64,000 nucleotides of DNA from Parabacteroides sp. Marseille-P3160 (GTDB taxonomy: Bacteria > Bacteroidota > Bacteroidia > Bacteroidales > Tannerellaceae): the NCBI RefSeq assembly GCF_900162725.1, contig NZ_LT799418.1, positions 1,852,497 to 1,916,496 of the forward strand, read 5' to 3'. Below are positions 59,671 through 64,000 of the stretch, one piece after another (positions within the stretch are counted from its first letter, which is position 1; the number at the start of each line of letters is the position of its first letter). The translations under genes were made by a program, and so were the position numbers. A model generated the notes under the pieces. It did not search any database. It was not told where the DNA came from and saw only the letters and a list, made by a program, of their open reading frames with translations.

Positions 59671-60795
59671 ATGTACTTTAAAGATTGCATCGGACAGGAA
59701 GAGATAAAACGCCGTTTGATCGAATCGGCGCAGAGCGGGATCGTGCCTCACGCACAGCTTTTCTGTGAAAAGGAAGGGGCGGGGGCCTTTCCGTTGGCCT
59801 TTGCCTATGCCCGCTACCTGAACTGCGCCCATCGTTCGGATACCGATGCATGCGGCCAATGTCCGTCCTGCAAGATGTTTGACGTGATGGCGCATCCCGA
59901 TTTGCATTTTGTTTTTCCGATTGTTGCCAAGAAGGAAAAGAAGAAGGAGGTCTGCGATGATTACCTGCCCGAATGGCGTGAATTCCTGCAACAACATATC
60001 TACTTCAATCTCGATGACTGGTTGAACGCCATGGATGCGGGCAATTCGCAGGCGTTGATCTATGCGAAGGAAAGCGACCAGATACTGAAAAAAGTCAGCC
60101 TTCGCATCTATGAGGCCGAGTATCGCATTCTCCTGATCTGGTTGCCGGAAAAAATGCATCAGGTATGTGCCAATAAGTTATTGAAAATTATAGAGGAACC
60201 GCCGGAGCATACCGTAATCCTGATGGTTTCCTGCGAGCCGGACGCCATCCTGGGAACGATCCTTTCAAGGGCGCAACGCCTGAATATACGTCCGGTTCCT
60301 GCTCCGGAGATGGCTGCAGCCATGCAGGAACGGTTTCATCTGACGAAAGAGGATGCCATGCAAGTTGCCCATCTCTCCGAAGGGAATTACCTGAAAGCCG
60401 TTGAGGCCATCAGCACGGGAGAAGAGAATGCCTTTTTCCTGGAGCAGTTCATCGGCATGATGCGGAATTCCTGGACAAGGAATGTCAAGGCAATGAAGGC
60501 TATGGCGGATACGCTGGCCAGTATCGGGCGGGAGCGCCAGAAGAATTTCCTGTCCTATTGCCAGCGGCTGGTCCGGGAGAATTTCGTCTACCGTTTCCAG
60601 GCGCCGGAGCTGAATTATATGAACAGGGAAGAAGCCGGTTTTTCGGTGAAATTTTCTCCTTTTGTGAACGAACGGAATGTATTTGACCTGATGGACGAGC
60701 TGGCGGTTGCCGAACGCCATATTACGCAGAATGTAAATGCGAAGATGGTTTTTTTCGACCTTTCTTTGCGAATGACAGTTTTATTGAAGCGATAA
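59671..60795 (+). CDS. holB: DNA polymerase III delta' subunit
   Basis: Clamp-loader subunit of the replicative polymerase. The 374-aa AAA+ protein has IPHAQLF-type opening (IVPHAQLFCEKEGAGAFPLA) with no functional Walker A lysine, as expected for delta', a four-Cys zinc module (NCAHRSDTDACGQCPSCKMF), LLIWLPEKMHQVCANKLLK, IIEEPPEHTVILMV and the sensor region LGTILSRAQRLNIRPV. The gap to the next gene is 4 bp. Confidence 0.93.
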   Translation: MYFKDCIGQEEIKRRLIESAQSGIVPHAQLFCEKEGAGAFPLAFAYARYLNCAHRSDTDACGQCPSCKMFDVMAHPDLHFVFPIVAKKEKKKEVCDDYLPEWREFLQQHIYFNLDDWLNAMDAGNSQALIYAKESDQILKKVSLRIYEAEYRILLIWLPEKMHQVCANKLLKIIEEPPEHTVILMVSCEPDAILGTILSRAQRLNIRPVPAPEMAAAMQERFHLTKEDAMQVAHLSEGNYLKAVEAISTGEENAFFLEQFIGMMRNSWTRNVKAMKAMADTLASIGRERQKNFLSYCQRLVRENFVYRFQAPELNYMNREEAGFSVKFSPFVNERNVFDLMDELAVAERHITQNVNAKMVFFDLSLRMTVLLKR

Positions 60796-60799
60796 GAAT

Positions 60800-61849
60800 A
60801 TGCAATTGAAAAGGAAAGAAATGGGAAGGGAAAGTTTTATCCTGAAAGCCGGCGTTTCGCTGATGGCAACGGTTTCACTCCTGCTTTTCAGTCTGTTTGG
60901 CTGCCGGGGGCAGGAGAATAATGCGAACCGCTATGCTTCCGCCGGACCGGTAGTGATCCATCGTTTTGACAAGGAACTGTTGCAACGACTGGAACAGGGA
61001 GACTCGATAGCGAAGGACTCTTCTTTCGCCGGACAATATTCCTTGCTTCTGCAACTGTTGGAGCAATCCCTCTTTAAGGCGGGCGGACGCGATTCGGCAG
61101 GTTCTTATGCCCGGTTGGCTTCCTACTATTCGGAGCCGCATCTTCATGGATTATACCGGGAGGCTGTGGAGAAATTTGCCGATGTATCTTCGATTGAAAA
61201 GGCGCTGGGCGCCGCTTTTGCCTATCTAAAAGCCGAATGGCCCGCCTTGCAGGTCCCAGCCGTTTATATGCATGTTTCGGGACTGAATCAGAATGTATTG
61301 GTGGGTGACAGCCTGCTTTCGCTTTCCATTGATAAATATCTCGGCTCGGCTTATCCTTTGTATCAGGAATTCTTTTATGACTACCAACTTCGTAAAATGA
61401 AACCGGATTATGTTGCTCCCGATTATCTGAGGGCATGGCTTCTTTCGGAGTTTCCCTTCGAGGGAAAGGAAACGGTATTGCTGGAACGGATGATATACGA
61501 AGGAAAAATAATTTATCTGCTTCAACAGGCGTTGCCTGAAACTTCTCCCGATGTGCTTTTCGGCTATGCTCCGGCGGAAAGCGAATGGTGTACGAAGAAC
61601 GAACGGGCGCTCTGGAGGACGATCCTCGAGCGAAAGCAGCTCTATACTCCTGATTTGCTGACGACGGCAAAGTATTTTGAAGAAGCGCCGGCCCGTTTCC
61701 TTTCGGAGGATGCGCCGGGCAATCTGGGGCGATGGCTCGGTTGGAGGATCGTTTCGCTGTACATGGAGCGGACCGGGGCGGCGCCGTCTGCGTTGATGGC
61801 AAACGCGGATGCGCAGGATATCCTCGCTAAATCCCGTTATAAACCATGA
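60800..61849 (+). CDS. gldB: GldB-like lipoprotein
   Basis: A 349-aa predicted lipoprotein (signal ATVSLLLFSLFGC, Cys about 35) with the GldB features VVIHRFDKELLQ, AYLKAEWPALQVPAVYMHVS, SLSIDKYLGSAYPLY and GRWLGWRIVSLYMER. GldB supports gliding/T9SS in Flavobacteria; homologues persist in non-gliding gut Bacteroidota with unknown role. Either ATG at 60800 or 60821 could be used; both precede the signal. Between holB and wbuC-like genes in a tight run. Confidence 0.85.
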   Translation: MQLKRKEMGRESFILKAGVSLMATVSLLLFSLFGCRGQENNANRYASAGPVVIHRFDKELLQRLEQGDSIAKDSSFAGQYSLLLQLLEQSLFKAGGRDSAGSYARLASYYSEPHLHGLYREAVEKFADVSSIEKALGAAFAYLKAEWPALQVPAVYMHVSGLNQNVLVGDSLLSLSIDKYLGSAYPLYQEFFYDYQLRKMKPDYVAPDYLRAWLLSEFPFEGKETVLLERMIYEGKIIYLLQQALPETSPDVLFGYAPAESEWCTKNERALWRTILERKQLYTPDLLTTAKYFEEAPARFLSEDAPGNLGRWLGWRIVSLYMERTGAAPSALMANADAQDILAKSRYKP

Positions 61850-61872
61850 ATTAAAAACAAAATCTTTTGAAA

Positions 61873-62340
61873 ATGAAACATATCGATCGCACTCTTTTGG
61901 ATGAAACGACAGCGAGGGCAAAAGTTTCCCCTCGCCTTCGAATGAACTACAACTTTCATGAGAAGTTGGATGATCCTGTCAATCGCCTGCTGAATGCAAT
62001 GGAGCCGGGGACATATATCCGTCCGCATCGGCATTGCAATCCCGATAAAAATGAAATCTTCCTTTTGCTGCGCGGACGAGTCGCCCTTTTTATCTTCGAT
62101 GACGAGGGGAAAGTACTTGAATCGGTGATTCTTGATCCGGATCAGGGGGAATATGGGGGAGAAATCGAGGCCGGTATCTGGCATGGCTTACTGGTGCTGG
62201 AATCCGGATCGGTTATCTATGAGGTGAAAAATGGGCCTTTTGCTCCGCTTTTGCCTGAAAACTTCGCTCCCTGGAGCCCGGAACCGGGGAATGAAGAAGC
62301 TGTGGCCGCATATATGAAGCAACTTGCTTCGTATTTATAA
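61873..62340 (+). CDS. WbuC-family cupin protein
   Basis: The ATG at 61873 (MKHIDRTLLDETTARAKVS) is used; an in-frame TTG precedes it by two codons. The 155-aa protein has the WbuC opening RLRMNYNFHEKLDDPVNRLLNA, the cupin metal motif YIRPHRHCNPDKNEIFLLLRG and a second motif EAGIWHGLLVLESGSV. WbuC proteins are often found near polysaccharide genes and their chemistry is not established. 23 bp after the GldB-like gene. Confidence 0.87.
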   Translation: MKHIDRTLLDETTARAKVSPRLRMNYNFHEKLDDPVNRLLNAMEPGTYIRPHRHCNPDKNEIFLLLRGRVALFIFDDEGKVLESVILDPDQGEYGGEIEAGIWHGLLVLESGSVIYEVKNGPFAPLLPENFAPWSPEPGNEEAVAAYMKQLASYL

Positions 62341-62559
62341 GTTTTCATAGCGGTTGATGTTTTTCGTACTAAACTTTTCGCTCTCTTTTATTTAACATTC
62401 CCGATCATTTTAATTGCAATGTTTCAACGATAGCAAACATTTATTTACCGGACAAAAACAGGAGATTTCTTTTTCTTTCCGGTTAATATGCAAAAGAAGT
62501 GGGGCCGGGGAAAGGAGATTTGCAAAAAATCTGTACATTCGCTTCAAATTAACACTTAT

Positions 62560-63306
62560 ATGCCAGATAGTATCGTAATTATCCCGACTTACAATGAAAA
62601 GGAGAATGTGGAAAACATTATCCGGGCGGTTTTCGCCCTTGAAAAAGAGTTCCACGTTCTAATCATCGATGACGGTTCGCCCGACGGAACAGCCGGTATC
62701 GTCAAAACATTACAGAATGAATTTCCCGAACGCCTTTTTCTGATCGAAAGAGCCGGTAAACAGGGCTTGGGAACAGCCTACCTGAAGGGCTTCTCTTGGT
62801 CGATAGAACATCGGTATGACTTCATTTTTGAGATGGATGCCGACTTTAGCCATAACCCGAACGATCTGCCGCGTTTGTATGAAGCTTGTACCGCCGGAGG
62901 AGCGGATGTAGCCGTCGGCTCCCGGTACTGCAACGGCGTTAATGTGGTGAACTGGCCTTTGGGGCGTGTGCTGATGTCATATTATGCCTCCATGTACGTG
63001 CGGCTGGTAACCGGAATGAATATCCATGATACAACAGCGGGATTCAAGTGTTACCGGCGGGAAGTATTGGAAACGATTGAATTGGATAAGATTCATTTCA
63101 AAGGCTATGCCTTTCAGATCGAAATGAAGTTTACTGCATATAAATGCGGCTTCCGGATTGTGGAAGTACCGATTATCTTTATTAACCGTGTGCTGGGAGT
63201 TTCCAAAATGAACTCTTCCATCTTCGGAGAAGCTTTGTTTGGCGTATTGGAGTTGAAATGGAATAGCTTTTTTCGTAAATATCCTCAAAAGAAACAAAGA
63301 GCATGA
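62560..63306 (+). CDS. Polyprenol-phosphate mannosyltransferase-like GT2
   Basis: A soluble glycosyltransferase family 2 enzyme of the dolichol-phosphate-mannose-synthase type. The ATG at 62560 gives [17 protein letters not shown], the exact family start; the open frame extends 24 codons upstream without family sequence. Motifs: [33 protein letters not shown] (metal-binding DxD), [21 protein letters not shown]. No C-terminal membrane domain, so it is the single-domain Dpm1-like class. Its stop overlaps the dihydroorotase start (ATGA). Confidence 0.92.
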   Translation: MPDSIVIIPTYNEKENVENIIRAVFALEKEFHVLIIDDGSPDGTAGIVKTLQNEFPERLFLIERAGKQGLGTAYLKGFSWSIEHRYDFIFEMDADFSHNPNDLPRLYEACTAGGADVAVGSRYCNGVNVVNWPLGRVLMSYYASMYVRLVTGMNIHDTTAGFKCYRREVLETIELDKIHFKGYAFQIEMKFTAYKCGFRIVEVPIIFINRVLGVSKMNSSIFGEALFGVLELKWNSFFRKYPQKKQRA

Positions 63307-64000
63307 GCAGAATAATCATCCGCAATGCACGGATTATTAATGAAGGAGAATCTTTTTCCGGCTCCGTCCTTATCAACGGGGAACGGATTGAACAAGTTTG
63401 GCGGGGAGAACTTCCCGATGGGGAAGCCACCCGGGCGGAAGTGGTGGATGCCACCGGAAAATGGCTGCTTCCCGGCTGTATCGATGATCAGGTGCATTTT
63501 CGTGAACCCGGACTGACGCAGAAGGGAGACATCGGAAGCGAAAGCCGTGCCGCTGTGGCCGGAGGAGTTACCACTTTTATGGATATGCCGAATACGAAAC
63601 CACAAACAACGACACTACCTGATCTGGAATGGAAACTGCAACGGGCAGCCGAAACTTCGGCGGCAAACTATTCCTTTTTCTTCGGAGGAACGAATACGAA
63701 TTTCGAGGAGATCGGGAAGTTGGATTTGAAACGTATCCCCGGACTGAAACTCTTTCTCGGCTCTTCTACCGGCAATATGCTGGTGGATAATCCGGAGACG
63801 TTGTCTCTCTTTTTCGGTATACCGGACTTGTTGATTGCCATCCATGCCGAAAAAGAAGAAATCATCCGGCGGAATAAAGCCTACTACGTCGGTCTTTACG
63901 GAGAGGATCTGGATATTACCTTCCATCCCAAGATACGGAGTGAGGAAGCCTGCTACGCCTCCTCTTCCGAGGCAGTGGAACTGGCTACGCGCTTAGGTAC
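63303..64000 (+). CDS. pyrC: Dihydroorotase, 3' end beyond the window
   Basis: The frame starts ATG at 63303, overlapping the GT2 stop as ATGA, and is still open at base 64000 (about 232 codons). It begins [20 protein letters not shown] and carries the cyclic amidohydrolase motifs [18 protein letters not shown] (metal-binding HxR), [11 protein letters not shown] (the substrate-binding N), [12 protein letters not shown] (the region of the carbamylated Lys) and IAIHAEKEE (metal His). This matches the long type II dihydroorotases of Bacteroidota. Third step of pyrimidine synthesis. Confidence 0.93.
   Translation, partial: MSRIIIRNARIINEGESFSGSVLINGERIEQVWRGELPDGEATRAEVVDATGKWLLPGCIDDQVHFREPGLTQKGDIGSESRAAVAGGVTTFMDMPNTKPQTTTLPDLEWKLQRAAETSAANYSFFFGGTNTNFEEIGKLDLKRIPGLKLFLGSSTGNMLVDNPETLSLFFGIPDLLIAIHAEKEEIIRRNKAYYVGLYGEDLDITFHPKIRSEEACYASSSEAVELATRLG

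Noticed and set aside
59200-60159. 319-codon minus-strand frame
   Set aside because: Antisense to metF and holB; low-complexity composition typical of a shadow frame.

Overview
The window looks like chromosomal DNA from a gut-type Bacteroidota, most like Parabacteroides. Evidence: two SusC/SusD pairs, an ECF sigma/FecR anti-sigma pair, T9SS-type C-terminal sorting tails, PorT-like barrels, a GldB lipoprotein, and many start-proximal matches to the Bacteroidetes -7 promoter element TAnnTTTG. Genus assignment is inference. I found no tRNA, rRNA or CRISPR array.

Layout. 0.2-10.9 kb: a rhamnose-oriented polysaccharide utilisation locus (SusC, SusD, terminator, GH106-like and GH78-like alpha-L-rhamnosidases). 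10.9-24 kb: housekeeping genes (glmS, an M48 lipoprotein protease, purU, a two-component NtrB/NtrC-like pair, an M16 protease, cbpA-cbpM) with a 5'-decayed Big_2/T9SS-tail gene next to an array of 22-bp repeats. 23.7-31.3 kb: an ECF sigma, FecR, SusC, SusD locus. 31.4-35 kb: TPM/LemA pair, a dead outer-membrane-protein gene, an RlpA-like gene with a TTG start, and D-lactate dehydrogenase. 35-41.3 kb: a minus-strand sugar block galM, hexose transporter, galK, tkt, rpiB. 41.5-51.3 kb: two outer-membrane proteins, priA, pgpH-like 7TM-HD phosphodiesterase, gltX, waaA. 51.3-54.7 kb: an Rhs polymorphic-toxin island with a broken Rhs core, an intact barnase/T1-type RNase tip, an intact barstar immunity gene and an orphan Rhs tip. 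54.8-58.5 kb: a TPR-transmembrane-HTH regulator and an IS110/IS1111-type element. 58.7-64 kb: metF, holB, gldB-like, wbuC-like, a dolichol-phosphate-mannose-synthase-like GT2 and the start of a dihydroorotase gene that runs off the edge.

The least ordinary content is between genes. Palindromic cores recur at exactly 22-bp spacing in arrays at five places, in three unrelated sequence families. Two arrays lie inside about 150-bp elements with matching imperfect terminal inverted repeats (42.8 and 51.5 kb). A third abuts the same kind of terminal repeat beside the IS110 element, and a minimal terminal-repeat pair sits between tkt and rpiB. The IS110 element has a structured non-coding end that could be a bridge RNA, and an inverted repeat that can mask its transposase start codon in read-through transcripts. 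The Rhs island shows toxin/immunity retention after the delivery protein has decayed.

Limits: no database search or folding program was run. Family names come from recognised motifs and lengths; element boundaries, promoters and RNA structures are judged by eye.
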